From Methylibium rhizosphaerae (GTDB lineage Bacteria; Pseudomonadota; Gammaproteobacteria; Burkholderiales; Burkholderiaceae_C), in the NCBI RefSeq assembly GCF_006386545.1, contig NZ_SWAR01000003.1:62001-126000 (forward strand): 64,000 bases of DNA, written 5' to 3'. Numbering within the stretch: the first letter of the stretch is position 1; every line of letters starts with the position of its first letter. The notes beneath the pieces are model-generated. The model searched no databases and was not told where the DNA came from. It worked only from the letters and a program-made list of their open reading frames with translations. Made by a program: the position numbers and the translations under genes. Below, one piece after another: positions 34,779 through 45,288 of the stretch.

Positions 34779-36166
34779 CGGCGCTGGCGGCGCTGCGCGA
34801 ACTGTGGCTGGGGCAGGGCGGCGAGGCACGGGCCCTGGAAGCTGTCGAGCTGACCGGCCTCGGGCCGGTGCTGCCTTCGTCGTTTGCCGTCGGCACGGCG
34901 GCACAGGCCTGCATCGCGGCCACCACGCTGGCCGCGCGAGAAATCGGCCGCGCGCGCGGCGGGCCCGAGCAGCGGGTCCGGGTAGACATGCGCCACGCGG
35001 AGATCGAATTCCGCAGCGAGCGCTACTTGCAGGTCAACGGTGCGCCGGCCCCGGATCCCTGGGACCGCATCGCCGGGATCTACCGCACGGCGGACGGCTG
35101 GGTGCGCCTGCACACCAACTTCGCCCATCACCGCGACGGCGTGCTGCGCCTGCTCGGCTGCGCGAACGAGCGCGCCGCGGTGGCGGCCACCCTCGAGGGC
35201 TGGAAGGCCGGGGACTTCGAAACCGCCGCCGCGGAAGCCGGGCTGGTGGTGACGGCGCTGCGCAGCTTCGAGCAATGGGACGCCCATCCTCAGGGCCGGG
35301 CGGTGGCCGCGCTGCCGGTACTGGAGATCGAGCGCATCGGCGAGGCCCCCGTGCCGAAGTGGCCGGCGCTGCCGGCGGGCGCGCGCCCGCTGCACGGGCT
35401 CAGGGTGCTCGACCTCACCCGCGTCATCGCGGGCCCGGTCTGCGGCCGCGCACTGGCCGCGCAAGGCGCCGACGTCATGCTGGTCACATCGCCGCGCCTG
35501 CCGTCGATCGCGTCGCTGGTCATCGACACCGGGCGCGGCAAGCGCTCGGCGCAGCTCGACCTGCGAGACGCGCAGGGGCGCGAAGCGCTGGCCGCCCTGG
35601 TGCGCGGGACCGACGTGTTCGTGCAGGGGTACCGGCCGGGCGGGCTGGCCGCGCTGGGCTTCTCACCGCCGGAGCTGGCCCGTCTGCGGCCAGGCATCGT
35701 GTGCGCGAGCCTGTCTGCCTACGGCCACGTCGGGCCGTGGGCCGGGCGCCGCGGCTTCGACTCGCTGGTGCAGACCGCCAGCGGGTTCAACGTGGCAGAG
35801 GCGCAGGCGGCCGGCGTGGCCGAGCCCAGGCCGCTGCCCGCGCAGGCGCTCGACCATGGGACGGGCTACCTGCTGGCACTGGCTGTGCAGCTGGCCTTGC
35901 TGCGCCGTGCCCGAGAAGGCGGCAGCTGGCATGTGCGGGTCTCGCTTGCGCAGACGGGGCATTGGCTGCGCAGCCTGGGGCGCCTGCCCGACGGGCCTGC
36001 CGCGGCCGACCCGACGCTGGCGGACGTGCTGGACCTGATGGAGCACAGCGACTCGGGCTTCGGCCGGCTGCAGGCGGTGCGGCACTCCGGGCGCCTGGAC
36101 GTCACGCCGCCGGGCTGGGACCGCCCGGCCGTGCCGCTGGGCACGCACGCTGCGCGCTGGTCGTAG
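34775..36166 (+). CDS. CaiB/BaiF-type (class III) CoA-transferase family protein with unusual domain order
   Basis: A 463-residue protein of the class III CoA-transferase family. The normal N-terminal motif, GLRVLDLTRVIAGPVCGR, is found only at residues 208-225. It is followed by VFVQGYRPGGLAALGFSPPE, ASLSAYGHVGPWAGRRGFDS and a candidate catalytic Asp, D360, in AQALDHGTGYLL. The segment YRTADGWVRLHTNF, which normally comes in the C-terminal half, is here at residues 103-116, before the GLRVLDLT motif. The protein therefore looks permuted or like a fusion with a second partial domain. The CoA donor and acceptor are unknown. Its ATG overlaps the nhaA stop, so the two are co-transcribed; no functional link is obvious. 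Confidence 0.85.
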   Translation: MTALAALRELWLGQGGEARALEAVELTGLGPVLPSSFAVGTAAQACIAATTLAAREIGRARGGPEQRVRVDMRHAEIEFRSERYLQVNGAPAPDPWDRIAGIYRTADGWVRLHTNFAHHRDGVLRLLGCANERAAVAATLEGWKAGDFETAAAEAGLVVTALRSFEQWDAHPQGRAVAALPVLEIERIGEAPVPKWPALPAGARPLHGLRVLDLTRVIAGPVCGRALAAQGADVMLVTSPRLPSIASLVIDTGRGKRSAQLDLRDAQGREALAALVRGTDVFVQGYRPGGLAALGFSPPELARLRPGIVCASLSAYGHVGPWAGRRGFDSLVQTASGFNVAEAQAAGVAEPRPLPAQALDHGTGYLLALAVQLALLRRAREGGSWHVRVSLAQTGHWLRSLGRLPDGPAAADPTLADVLDLMEHSDSGFGRLQAVRHSGRLDVTPPGWDRPAVPLGTHAARWS

Positions 36167-36179
36167 CGCGTTGCACGGC

Positions 36180-36785
36180 TCAGTGGCCGTTGGAGGCCTT
36201 GGCGCCGCCGGCCAGGATGCGGTCGGTGGCGGCGATGGCCATGGCCGACAGCAGGAAGGCGATGTGGATGGCCGTCTGCCAGAGCAGCACCTTGTCGCTG
36301 TAGTTGGAGGCGTTGATGAAGGTCTTGAGCAGGTGGATCGAGCTGATGCCGATGATGGCGGTGGCCAGCTTCACCTTGAGCACCGAGGCGTTCACGTGGC
36401 TCAGCCATTCGGGCTGGTCGGGGTGGCCTTCGAGGTCCATGCGCGACACGAAGGTCTCGTAGCCGCCCACGATCACCATGATCAGCAGGTTGGAGATCAT
36501 CACCACGTCGATGAGGCCCAGGACCACCAGCATGATCACCGTCTCGTTGAGCTTGGGCTCCGCCTCGCTGGCGTAGCCGATGCTCTTGATGAGGATGTCG
36601 AGCGCCTGTCTGTCGCCGAATGCGGCCTCGATGAGGTGCACCAGCTCGACCCAGAAATGGAACACGTAGACGCACTGCGCCAGGATCAGCCCCAGGTACA
36701 GCGGCAGCTGCAGCCAGCGGCTGCTGAAGATCAGGTTGGGGAGCAGGCGCAGGCGGGCGCTGCCGTGGGGGGCGGGCTGGGACAT
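36180..36785 (-). CDS. UPF0114 family (YqhA-like, TIGR00645) membrane protein
   Basis: A 201-residue membrane protein of the UPF0114 family. It starts near MSQPAPHGSARLRLLPNLIF. Hydrophobic segments include LPLYLGLILAQCVYVFHFW, VIMLVVLGLIDVVMISNLLI with the conserved VGGYETFVSRMDLEGHPDQP that follows, and IAFLLSAMAIAATDRILAG. No function is established for the family. The ATG at 36785 is preferred to an upstream GTG at 36806. It is convergent with the CoA-transferase gene (13 bp apart) and divergent from acs across 194 bp. Confidence 0.9.
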   Translation of the reverse strand: MSQPAPHGSARLRLLPNLIFSSRWLQLPLYLGLILAQCVYVFHFWVELVHLIEAAFGDRQALDILIKSIGYASEAEPKLNETVIMLVVLGLIDVVMISNLLIMVIVGGYETFVSRMDLEGHPDQPEWLSHVNASVLKVKLATAIIGISSIHLLKTFINASNYSDKVLLWQTAIHIAFLLSAMAIAATDRILAGGAKASNGH

Positions 36786-36979
36786 CTTGGGTCTTTGAGG
36801 TGGCACAAACGGAACCGGCGGATTCTAGAAGCCTCGGGAGGCCCGGCCGGCAAAGGGCGCGGCCCCAGTGACAGCTCGCCCGCGCGCTGCCACAGTAAGG
36901 GGTTCGTAAGAGCGCCTTTCTAAGGTGCAGGGCAATTCGAGCGTCCAGATTCTCAATTCGCCACTACTGAGGAGACAGC

Positions 36980-38956
<1,977 letters not shown>

Positions 38957-38961
38957 TCCTG

Positions 38962-38991
38962 CCCCCGCAGGGGGCGCGGCGCGAGCGCCGC
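38962..38991. repeat. tandem GC hairpins (REP-like element)
   Basis: Between the two 43-bp copies lie two adjacent hairpins: CCCCC-GCA-GGGGG (38962-38974) and GCGGCGC-GA-GCGCCGC (38976-38991). Intergenic palindromes of this composition recur in many Burkholderiales genomes; that similarity is from memory and the copy number here is unknown. No second copy was noticed within this window. Confidence 0.6.
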
Positions 38992-39043
38992 AGCGCCGGG
39001 GACGGGGAGCACTCATGTCGCGGTGCGACGTGATGTGTTCACC

Positions 39044-39086
39044 AGAACCCGGCGATCCTGGATCAGTTGGCTCAGACCAACTGATC
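39044..39086 (+). repeat. 43-bp direct repeat, copy 2 (duplicated acs 3' end)
   Basis: Exact second copy of 38916-38958, including the GATCAGTTGG/CCAACTGATC hairpin (39061-39070 and 39077-39086). It is non-coding here and lies between acs and the convergent cytochrome c gene. Confidence 0.95.
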
Positions 39087-39101
39087 AAGCCCCGAGCCGC
39101 G

Positions 39102-39137
39102 GCAAAAGAACAAGGCCCGCTCGACGGCGGGCCTTGT
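39102..39137 (-). terminator. intrinsic terminator of the cytochrome c gene
   Basis: ACAAGGCCCGC (39110-39120), 6-nt loop, GCGGGCCTTGT (39127-39137): an 11-bp stem. On the minus strand it is followed by TTCTTTTG, a usable U-tract, so it terminates the cytochrome c transcript ending at 39163. It may also slow transcripts arriving from acs. Confidence 0.75.
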
Positions 39138-39162
39138 GTCTTCAGCTTGATGCCGGGCGGGC

Positions 39163-39465
39163 TTACTTCTGGCTCAGCACCCACTGCACCAGTTGCTTGG
39201 CTTCGGCTTCCGAGACCTGCGGGTTGGCGGGCATCGGCACCTGGCCCCATGCGCCCACGCCGCCCTTCATGACCTTCTGGGTCAGCTTGGCAGCGGCATC
39301 CTTCTGGCCGGCGTACTTGGCGGCCACGTCCTTGTACGAGGGGCCGACCAGCTTCTTGTCGACGGCATGGCAGGCCATGCAATTCTTCTTCTGGGCGAGG
39401 TCTGCATTGGCGAGCACGGGGCCGACAGTCATCGCTGCGACGAGGAGGGCGAGCAGGCGTTTCAT
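39163..39465 (-). CDS. class I cytochrome c (c-551/c-552 type)
   Basis: A 100-residue periplasmic monohaem cytochrome c. A signal peptide (MKRLLALLVAAMTVGPVLANA) is followed by the haem motif CMACH and the distal Met region GQVPMPANPQVSEAEAKQLV. It would carry electrons between respiratory or denitrification complexes and terminal acceptors. AAAGGAACCC lies before the ATG at 39465. It is divergent from the small Trp-rich protein gene (109 bp) and followed by an intrinsic terminator at 39102-39137. Confidence 0.95.
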   Translation of the reverse strand: MKRLLALLVAAMTVGPVLANADLAQKKNCMACHAVDKKLVGPSYKDVAAKYAGQKDAAAKLTQKVMKGGVGAWGQVPMPANPQVSEAEAKQLVQWVLSQK

Positions 39466-39574
39466 GGGTTCCTTTCGGATCGTGGGGGGTTCGTTTACAG
39501 TCTCAACGCATTCTAGTGAGGCGGGTTGACTGGCACATCCGTGCGGATTCGCCAATTCCAAGGGTCCTGATGTC

Positions 39575-39823
39575 ATGTGGTTCGTTGTTCTGGGTGTGCT
39601 GCTTCTGCTGATGAAGATGACCGACTTCGGGCCGGTGGGCGCGTGGTCATGGTTGTGGATCCTGGCCCCGTTCGGGGCCGCGGTGGTGTGGTGGGCCTGG
39701 GCCGATGCCACCGGCTTCACCAAGCGGCGCCAGATGGAAAAGATGGACGCCAAGCGGGCGGAACGCCGCAAGAGCCAGATGGCCGCGCTGGGCATGGAGC
39801 CGCGCAAGCGCAAGAAGCGCTGA
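39575..39823 (+). CDS. small Trp-rich protein (TIGR04438 type)
   Basis: An 82-residue protein with two N-terminal hydrophobic segments rich in Trp (MWFVVLGVLLLLMKM; WSWLWILAPFGAAVVWWAWAD) and a highly basic C-terminal tail (KRRQMEKMDAKRAERRKSQ ... RKRKKR). It matches my memory of the family TIGR04438, small Trp-rich proteins found in Betaproteobacteria, with no known function. The topology suggests an inner-membrane protein with a cytoplasmic basic tail. It ends just before a strong bidirectional terminator at 39831-39870. Confidence 0.85.
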   Translation: MWFVVLGVLLLLMKMTDFGPVGAWSWLWILAPFGAAVVWWAWADATGFTKRRQMEKMDAKRAERRKSQMAALGMEPRKRKKR

Positions 39824-39830
39824 AGCCGCG

Positions 39831-39870
39831 CCCATGAAAAAAGGTCCCTCGCGGGACCTTTTTTCATGGG
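39831..39870. terminator. perfect bidirectional intrinsic terminator
   Basis: CCCATGAAAAAAGGTCCC (39831-39848), loop TCGC, GGGACCTTTTTTCATGGG (39853-39870): an 18-bp perfect stem with A6 on one side and T6 on the other. It serves both the small Trp-rich protein gene (plus) and ilvD (minus), which converge here. Confidence 0.92.
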
Positions 39871-39881
39871 CCTCGATGGCC

Positions 39882-41558
39882 TCACTTGTCGAGAACAGCC
39901 CCTGAACTGGCGCTCGAGGCATTCTTCGCGAACTTGGCCAGCACGCCGCGGGTGTAGCGCGGGGCCGGTGCCTTCCAGGCCGTGCGGCGCCTGGCGAGTT
40001 CGTCGTCGGCCACGTTGAGCTGCAGCAGCAACTGGTGCGCGTCGATGGTGATCGAGTCACCCTCCTGCACCAGCGCGATGGTGCCGCCTTCATAGGCCTC
40101 GGGGGCCACGTGCCCGACCACCATGCCCCAGGTGCCGCCGGAGAAGCGGCCGTCGGTGATGAGGCCCACGCTTTCGCCGAGCCCCTGGCCGATGAGCGCA
40201 CCGGTGGGCGCCAGCATCTCCGGCATGCCCGGGCCGCCCTTGGGGCCCAGGTAGCGCAGCACCATCACGTCGCCGGCCTTGATCTGGCCGGCCATGATGG
40301 CGGCGAGTGCCGACTGCTCGTCGTCGAACACGCGTGCCGGCCCTGTGATCACCGGGTTCTTGAGGCCGGTGATCTTGGCCACGCAGCCTTCGGTGGCCAG
40401 GTTGCCGCGCAGGATGGCGAGGTGGCCTTCGGCGTAGAGGGGCTTGTCGATCGGGCGGATCACGTCCTGGTCGGCGCGGGGGGCGTCCGGCACGCCGGCC
40501 AGGTTCTCGGCCACCGTCTTGCCGGTGATGGTCATGCAGTCGCCGTGCAGCAGGCCGGCCTTGAGCAGCACCTTCATCACCTGCGGAATGCCGCCGGCGC
40601 GGTGCAGGTCTATGGCCAGGTACTTGCCGCTGGGCTTGAGGTCGCACAGCACCGGGGTGCGGCGGCGCACGCGCTCGAAGTCGTCGATGGTCCACTCGAC
40701 GCCGGCGGCATGGGCGATCGCCAGGAAATGCAGCACTGCATTGGTGGAGCCGCCGGTGGCCATGATCACCGCCACCGCGTTCTCGATGGCTTCCTTGGTG
40801 ACGATGTCACGGGGCTTCAGGTCCTTCTTCACCGCCTCCACCAGCACGGCCGCGGCCTGCTTCACGTTGGCGACCACCTCGTCTTCCACGTTGGCCATGG
40901 TCGACGAGTAGGGCAGGCTCATGCCCAGGGCCTCGAACGAGGAGCTCATCGTGTTGGCGGTGTACATGCCGCCGCACGAGCCGCTGCCGGGAATGGCGCG
41001 GTGCTCGATCTCGCAGAAGTCCTCTTCGCTCATCTTGCCGGCGGTGAACTGGCCCACGGCCTCGAACACGCTGACGATGTTGAGGTCCTGGCCCTTGTAC
41101 TTGCCCGGCAGGATGGTGCCGCCGTAGACGTACAGGCTCGGCACGTTGGCGCGCAGCATGCCCATCATGCCGCCGGGCATGTTCTTGTCGCAACCGCCGA
41201 TGACGATCACGCCGTCCATCCACTGGCCGCCGACGCAGGTTTCCACGCAGTCAGCGATGACCTCGCGTGAGACCAGCGAGTACTTCATGCCCTCGGTGCC
41301 CATGGCCATGCCGTCGCTGATGGTGGGCGTGCCGAAGATCTGCGGGTTGGCGCCCGCGGCCTTCAGGCCTTCGACCGCCGCATCGGCCAGGCGCTGCAGG
41401 CCGGAGTTGCAAGGCGTGATGGTGGAGTGGCCATTGGCCACCCCGATCATCGGTTTGCCGAAGTCTTCGTCCTTGTAGCCCATGCCGTAGTACATGGAGC
41501 GGTTGGGCGCGCGGGCCACGCCCTCGGTGATGTTCCTGGAGCGGCGGTTGAAGCTCAT
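39882..41558 (-). CDS. ilvD: dihydroxy-acid dehydratase
   Basis: A 558-residue enzyme converting 2,3-dihydroxy-3-methyl acids to 2-oxo acids in valine, leucine and isoleucine synthesis. Iron-sulfur cysteines are seen in [29 protein letters not shown] and [18 protein letters not shown]. Late motifs are [18 protein letters not shown] and [33 protein letters not shown] precedes the ATG at 41558, which yields [20 protein letters not shown], the expected start; the 57 codons open upstream are non-genic. It is divergent from a LysR regulator with 92 bp between, the likely control region. Confidence 0.96.
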   Translation of the reverse strand: MSFNRRSRNITEGVARAPNRSMYYGMGYKDEDFGKPMIGVANGHSTITPCNSGLQRLADAAVEGLKAAGANPQIFGTPTISDGMAMGTEGMKYSLVSREVIADCVETCVGGQWMDGVIVIGGCDKNMPGGMMGMLRANVPSLYVYGGTILPGKYKGQDLNIVSVFEAVGQFTAGKMSEEDFCEIEHRAIPGSGSCGGMYTANTMSSSFEALGMSLPYSSTMANVEDEVVANVKQAAAVLVEAVKKDLKPRDIVTKEAIENAVAVIMATGGSTNAVLHFLAIAHAAGVEWTIDDFERVRRRTPVLCDLKPSGKYLAIDLHRAGGIPQVMKVLLKAGLLHGDCMTITGKTVAENLAGVPDAPRADQDVIRPIDKPLYAEGHLAILRGNLATEGCVAKITGLKNPVITGPARVFDDEQSALAAIMAGQIKAGDVMVLRYLGPKGGPGMPEMLAPTGALIGQGLGESVGLITDGRFSGGTWGMVVGHVAPEAYEGGTIALVQEGDSITIDAHQLLLQLNVADDELARRRTAWKAPAPRYTRGVLAKFAKNASSASSGAVLDK

Positions 41559-41622
41559 CGGGGTTCCTTTGTTGATTCGCCAGCGAAGTATCGGCAACCT
41601 GCAGATGCGAGTCCAATATATG

Positions 41623-41639
41623 TTTGATGGTGGTTTGAT
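41623..41639. promoter_or_regulatory. TTTGAT direct repeats in the ilvD-LysR gap
   Basis: TTTGAT occurs at 41623-41628 and 41634-41639, exactly 11 bp (one helical turn) apart, in the 92-bp gap between divergent ilvD and the LysR gene. On the ilvD strand this region continues into TATATT, a possible -10. The arrangement suits a regulator binding one face of the DNA, plausibly the adjacent LysR protein. Confidence 0.4.
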
Positions 41640-41650
41640 ACGCTTGTCGA

Positions 41651-42562
41651 ATGAATGAGTCGATCGACCTGCGAGCCTGGCGCCAGTTTCTCGTGCTGGC
41701 CGAGACGCTGCACTACGGCCGCGCGGCACAGCGGCTGCACATGACGCAGCCGCCGCTCACGCAGGCCATCCAGCAGCTGGAGCGCCGGCTGGGCGTGATG
41801 CTGTTCGAGCGCACGCGCCGCGCCGTGGCGCTGACGCCGGCCGGTGCGGCCCTGGTGGTGCCGGTGAAGGCGTTGCTCGCCCAGGCAGACGCCCTGCCGG
41901 CGCTGGCCCGAGCCGCGGGGGAAGGCGAGGTGGGCCGGCTGCGGCTGGCGTTCGTCTCCACCGTCGGGTTCGACCCGCTGCCGCGCTGGCTGCGCGCCTT
42001 TCGCGAAGCCGAGCCGCGCGTCAACGTGGCGCTGCGCGAAGCCACCACCGACGTGCAGCTGGCGGCCTTCGAGGCCGGCGAGATCGACGCCGGCTTCGTG
42101 CTCCATGCACCGGGCATGGCCCCGCCGGGCTATGAGCGGCTGCTGGTGAGGCGCGAACCGCTGGTGCTGGCCCTGCCCGAGGCGCACCCGCTCGCCTCGG
42201 CGACGCGTCTGTCACTGAAGGCACTGCTGGCCGAGCCGCTGGTGATCTTTCCGCGCGGCATTGCCGCGTCGCTGTACGACGCGGTGCTGGCCTTCTACCA
42301 CCACCATGGCGCCGCGCCGGCCATCGCCCAGGAGGCGATCCAGATGCAGACCATCGTCAACCTCGTGTCGGCGGGGCTGGGCCTGGCCTGGGTGCCGGAG
42401 GTGGTGACCGAGCTGCAGCGCACCGGCGTCACCTACCGGCCGCTGCCTGCGTCACTGGCGGGGGGCGCGCCGCGCTGCGAAACCAGCCTGGTGTGGCGCG
42501 AGCCTGCACCGCCTGCACTGCAGCGCTTCATCGACTTCATTCGCGCCCAGCCCGAACGTTGA
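41651..42562 (+). CDS. LysR family transcriptional regulator
   Basis: A 303-residue LysR-type regulator. The N-terminal winged HTH (about residues 6-65) reads [20 protein letters not shown] then [20 protein letters not shown]. The C-terminal substrate-binding domain spans about 92-300 ([21 protein letters not shown]). It is divergent from ilvD. The local arrangement predicts control of ilvD and itself, with an effector such as a branched-chain pathway metabolite, but the effector cannot be read from sequence. lgt follows 44 nt later on the same strand and could be co-transcribed. Confidence 0.93.
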   Translation: MNESIDLRAWRQFLVLAETLHYGRAAQRLHMTQPPLTQAIQQLERRLGVMLFERTRRAVALTPAGAALVVPVKALLAQADALPALARAAGEGEVGRLRLAFVSTVGFDPLPRWLRAFREAEPRVNVALREATTDVQLAAFEAGEIDAGFVLHAPGMAPPGYERLLVRREPLVLALPEAHPLASATRLSLKALLAEPLVIFPRGIAASLYDAVLAFYHHHGAAPAIAQEAIQMQTIVNLVSAGLGLAWVPEVVTELQRTGVTYRPLPASLAGGAPRCETSLVWREPAPPALQRFIDFIRAQPER

Positions 42563-42606
42563 GAAGACTCGGGTATCGTTCGGCGCTCATCGCGTCTTGC
42601 CACACC

Positions 42607-43404
42607 ATGCTCGTCCATCCCCAGTTCGACCCCATCGCCATCAAGCTCGGCCCGCTGGCCATCCACTGGTACGGGCTGACCTACCTGGTCGCCTTTGGCC
42701 TTTTCCTCTGGCTCGCGTCGTTGCGGGTCAGGCAGCCGCAGCATGCCCAGGCCGGCTGGACGCGCCGCGACGTCGAGGACCTGCTGTTCTTCGGCGTGCT
42801 CGGCGTGGTGATCGGCGGGCGTCTCGGCTACGTGCTCTTCTACAAGCCCGGCTACTACGCCAGCCACCCGCTGGAGATCTTCGCGGTGTGGAAGGGCGGC
42901 ATGGCGTTTCACGGCGGCCTGTTGGGCGTGATGGCTGCCATGGCGCTCTATGCGCACTTCAAGGGCCGGCGCTTCTTCGAGGTGACCGACCTGATCGCAC
43001 CGTGCGTGCCCACCGGCCTTGCCAGCGGCCGCATCGGCAACTTCATCAACGGCGAGCTGTGGGGGCGGGCGGCCGATCCGTCGCTGCCCTGGGCGATGGT
43101 CTATCCGCAGTCGGGCACCGACATCCCGCGCCATCCGTCGCCGCTGTACCAGTTCGCGCTCGAGGGGCTGCTGCTGTTCGTGCTGCTGTGGCTGTATGCG
43201 CGCAAGCCGCGTGCGACCGGCCAGGTGTCGGGTGCCTTCCTGGTGGGCTACGGCAGCTTCCGCTTCATTGCCGAGTACTTCCGCGAGCCCGACAGCTTCC
43301 TGGGGCTGCTGGCGCTGAACATGAGCATGGGCCAGTGGCTGTGCGTGCCGATGGTGCTGCTGGGCGTTGCGATCTGGTGGTGGGCCGGCCGCCGAGCGCA
43401 CTGA
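42607..43404 (+). CDS. lgt: prolipoprotein diacylglyceryl transferase
   Basis: A 265-residue inner-membrane enzyme transferring diacylglycerol from phosphatidylglycerol to the lipobox cysteine of prolipoproteins. The Lgt signature [18 protein letters not shown] and the HGGLLGVM motif with the conserved His are present, plus the ending [16 protein letters not shown]. About seven membrane segments are visible. The ATG at 42607 begins [21 protein letters not shown], standard for the family. It follows the LysR regulator by 44 nt. Confidence 0.96.
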   Translation: MLVHPQFDPIAIKLGPLAIHWYGLTYLVAFGLFLWLASLRVRQPQHAQAGWTRRDVEDLLFFGVLGVVIGGRLGYVLFYKPGYYASHPLEIFAVWKGGMAFHGGLLGVMAAMALYAHFKGRRFFEVTDLIAPCVPTGLASGRIGNFINGELWGRAADPSLPWAMVYPQSGTDIPRHPSPLYQFALEGLLLFVLLWLYARKPRATGQVSGAFLVGYGSFRFIAEYFREPDSFLGLLALNMSMGQWLCVPMVLLGVAIWWWAGRRAH

Positions 43405-43410
43405 AGGGGT

Positions 43411-43445
43411 GCAAAAGAAAACCTCCCGGTCTTGCGGCCGGGAGG
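43411..43445 (-). terminator. terminator of the nitrate transport operon
   Basis: CCTCCCGG (43422-43429) pairs with CCGGGAGG (43438-43445). Read on the minus strand the hairpin is followed by TTTTCTTTTGC, a good U-tract, so it ends the nrtA-nrtB-nrtD transcript. On the plus strand, after lgt, there is no T-tract. The rest of the 139-nt gap holds only a small hairpin, GTGACTG/CAGTCAC, near 43481-43498. Confidence 0.7.
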
Positions 43446-43543
43446 CTGGACAAAGGGCTGGGCCCTACTGAGGAGATAGGTGACTGACAACAGTCACGCC
43501 TTGCTCCGATGCAAGGCCCATGCCACTTCGTGGCGCGGGCCGC

Positions 43544-44344
43544 TCAGGCCGCTTCCTTCTCGACGTGGCCGTGCCGGGTGTAAAGGAAGTCCAGCACCTC
43601 CTTGCGGCAGTGCACGTACTGCGGGTCCTCGGCCAGCGCCACCCGGTTGCGCGGGCGCGGCAGGTTCACCTCCAGGATCTCGCCGATGGTGGCGGCCGGC
43701 CCGTTGGTCATCATCACGATGCGGTCGGACAGCAGCACCGCCTCGTCGACGTCGTGGGTGACCATCACCACCGTGCTCTTGGTGCGGGCCACGATCTTGA
43801 GCAGCTCGTCCTGCAGGTGGGCGCGGGTCAGCGCGTCGAGGGCGCCGAATGGCTCGTCCATCAGCAGCACCTTGGGCTCCATGGCCAGGGCGCGCGCAAT
43901 GCCCACCCGCTGCTTCATGCCGCCCGAGACCTCGTGCGGGCGCTTGCCGGCCGCATGTGCCATGTTCACCAGGGCCAGTGCTTCCTGGGTGCGCTCCTTC
44001 AGCCGTGCCTTGGGTTCCACATGGCCGAACACACGCTCCACCGCGAGGTAGACGTTCTCGAAGCAGGTGAGCCAGGGCAGCAGGGAGTGGTTCTGGAAGA
44101 CCACCGCGCGCTCGGGGCCGGGGGCAGCGATCTCCTTGTTGTCGCACAGCAGCCCGCCCTCGGTGGGCGTCAGCAGGCCGGCGATGAGGTTCAGCAGCGT
44201 GGACTTGCCGCAACCCGAATGGCCGATCAGCGTGACGAACTCGCCGCGCGCGACCTGCAGGTTGATGTCGCGCAGTGCGTGGAAACGCCCCTTCTTGGTG
44301 GTGAACACCATCTCGGTGCGCTGGACGGCGATGAAGTTTTTCAT
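43544..44344 (-). CDS. nrtD: nitrate/nitrite ABC transporter ATP-binding protein
   Basis: A 266-residue ABC ATPase of the nitrate/sulfonate/taurine family. Walker A is IGHSGCGKSTLLNLIAGL, the Q-loop region is VVFQNHSLLPWLTCFENVYL, the signature is EVSGGMKQRVGIARALAM, Walker B is VLLMDEPFGALDALTR, and the H-loop is VVMVTHDVDEAVLLSDRI. The wording LPWLTCFENV fits NrtC/NrtD-type proteins. The ATG at 44344 is preferred (AAGGA about 10 nt upstream); an in-frame ATG at 44362 overlapping the permease stop is possible. Last gene of the nrtA-nrtB-nrtD operon, followed by a terminator. Confidence 0.92.
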   Translation of the reverse strand: MKNFIAVQRTEMVFTTKKGRFHALRDINLQVARGEFVTLIGHSGCGKSTLLNLIAGLLTPTEGGLLCDNKEIAAPGPERAVVFQNHSLLPWLTCFENVYLAVERVFGHVEPKARLKERTQEALALVNMAHAAGKRPHEVSGGMKQRVGIARALAMEPKVLLMDEPFGALDALTRAHLQDELLKIVARTKSTVVMVTHDVDEAVLLSDRIVMMTNGPAATIGEILEVNLPRPRNRVALAEDPQYVHCRKEVLDFLYTRHGHVEKEAA

Positions 44345-44361
44345 GATGGGCAGGTCCTTCA

Positions 44362-45270
44362 TCAGTCTTCGAACGAGAAACGCCGGGCCACCGCCATCAG
44401 CAGCTGCTCGAGCAGCAGGCCGACGATGCCGATTACGAAGATGGCGATGATGATGTGGGCGACGTTGAGGTTGTTCCACTCGTCCCACACCCAGAAGCCG
44501 ATGCCGACGCCGCCGGTCAGCATCTCGGCCGCCACGATCACCAGCCAGGCCGTGCCCACCGACAGGCGCACGCCGGTCAGCATGTAGGGCAGCACCGCAG
44601 GGAAGAGGATCTTGGTGATGACCTTCCATTCGTTCAGGTTGAGCACGCGCGCCACGTTGAGGTAGTCCTGCGGCACCCGCTGCACGCCCACCGCGGTGTT
44701 GATGATCATCGGCCAGATGGAGCAGATGAAGATGGTCCAGATGGCGGCCGGGTTGGCCGACTTGAACACCATGAGGCCGATGGGCAGCCAGGCCAGCGGC
44801 GACACCGGCCGCAACAGGCTGATGAGCGGCGACACCATGCTGTTGAGCACGGCGAAGCGGCCGATCATGAAGCCCATCGGGATGCCGACCAGCGCGGCCA
44901 GGCCGAAGCCCAGGCCCACCCGCTGCAGCGAGTTCAGCACGTTCCAGCCGATGCCCTGGTCGTTCGGCCCGTTGCGGTAGAACGGATCGCCAAAGAGCTT
45001 GACGGCGGCATCGAAGGTGGCAGCCGGCGTGGGAAACCCGCTGGCACCGCTCATCGTGAGCAGCGCCCAGATGCCGATCAGCAGGGCGAGACCGAAGATG
45101 GGCGGCAGCACCTTGAGCGACACCGCGCGCCAGTCGATCGGCGAGCGGGCGGGCCTGGCCTGCGCCGGCGCGGCAGCAGGTGCAGCCGCGCGTGCGGAGG
45201 TGGCAGCGGGCCGTGCCGGCGTGTCGGGGGCCGACGCGCCGGTGGGATTGTGGAAGACAGCGCTCACCAT
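44362..45270 (-). CDS. nrtB: nitrate ABC transporter permease
   Basis: A 302-residue inner-membrane permease of the NrtB/SsuC (BPD_transp_1) family. An Ala/Pro-rich cytoplasmic N-terminus of about 45 residues precedes six or so membrane helices. The family motifs LRPVSPLAWLPIGLMVFKSA and the EAA-type loop DYLNVARVLNLNEWKVITKI are present, followed by GVRLSVGTAWLVIVAAEMLTGG. It lies 18 nt downstream of nrtA and just ahead of the ATPase gene on the minus strand. The long Ala/Pro N-terminus is unusual but does not disturb the core. Confidence 0.93.
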   Translation of the reverse strand: MVSAVFHNPTGASAPDTPARPAATSARAAAPAAAPAQARPARSPIDWRAVSLKVLPPIFGLALLIGIWALLTMSGASGFPTPAATFDAAVKLFGDPFYRNGPNDQGIGWNVLNSLQRVGLGFGLAALVGIPMGFMIGRFAVLNSMVSPLISLLRPVSPLAWLPIGLMVFKSANPAAIWTIFICSIWPMIINTAVGVQRVPQDYLNVARVLNLNEWKVITKILFPAVLPYMLTGVRLSVGTAWLVIVAAEMLTGGVGIGFWVWDEWNNLNVAHIIIAIFVIGIVGLLLEQLLMAVARRFSFED

Positions 45271-45288
45271 GGCAGTGCTCCTTTCGCG

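Noticed and set aside
36171-36923. A 250-codon plus-strand frame covering the UPF0114 gene and running toward acs
   Set aside because: His/Asp/Gln-rich shadow translation, contradicted by the conserved membrane protein on the minus strand.
43481-43498. Small hairpin GTGACTG/CAGTCAC between lgt and nrtD
   Set aside because: Too short and lacking a T-tract; no repeat of it elsewhere in the window, so no function is claimed.
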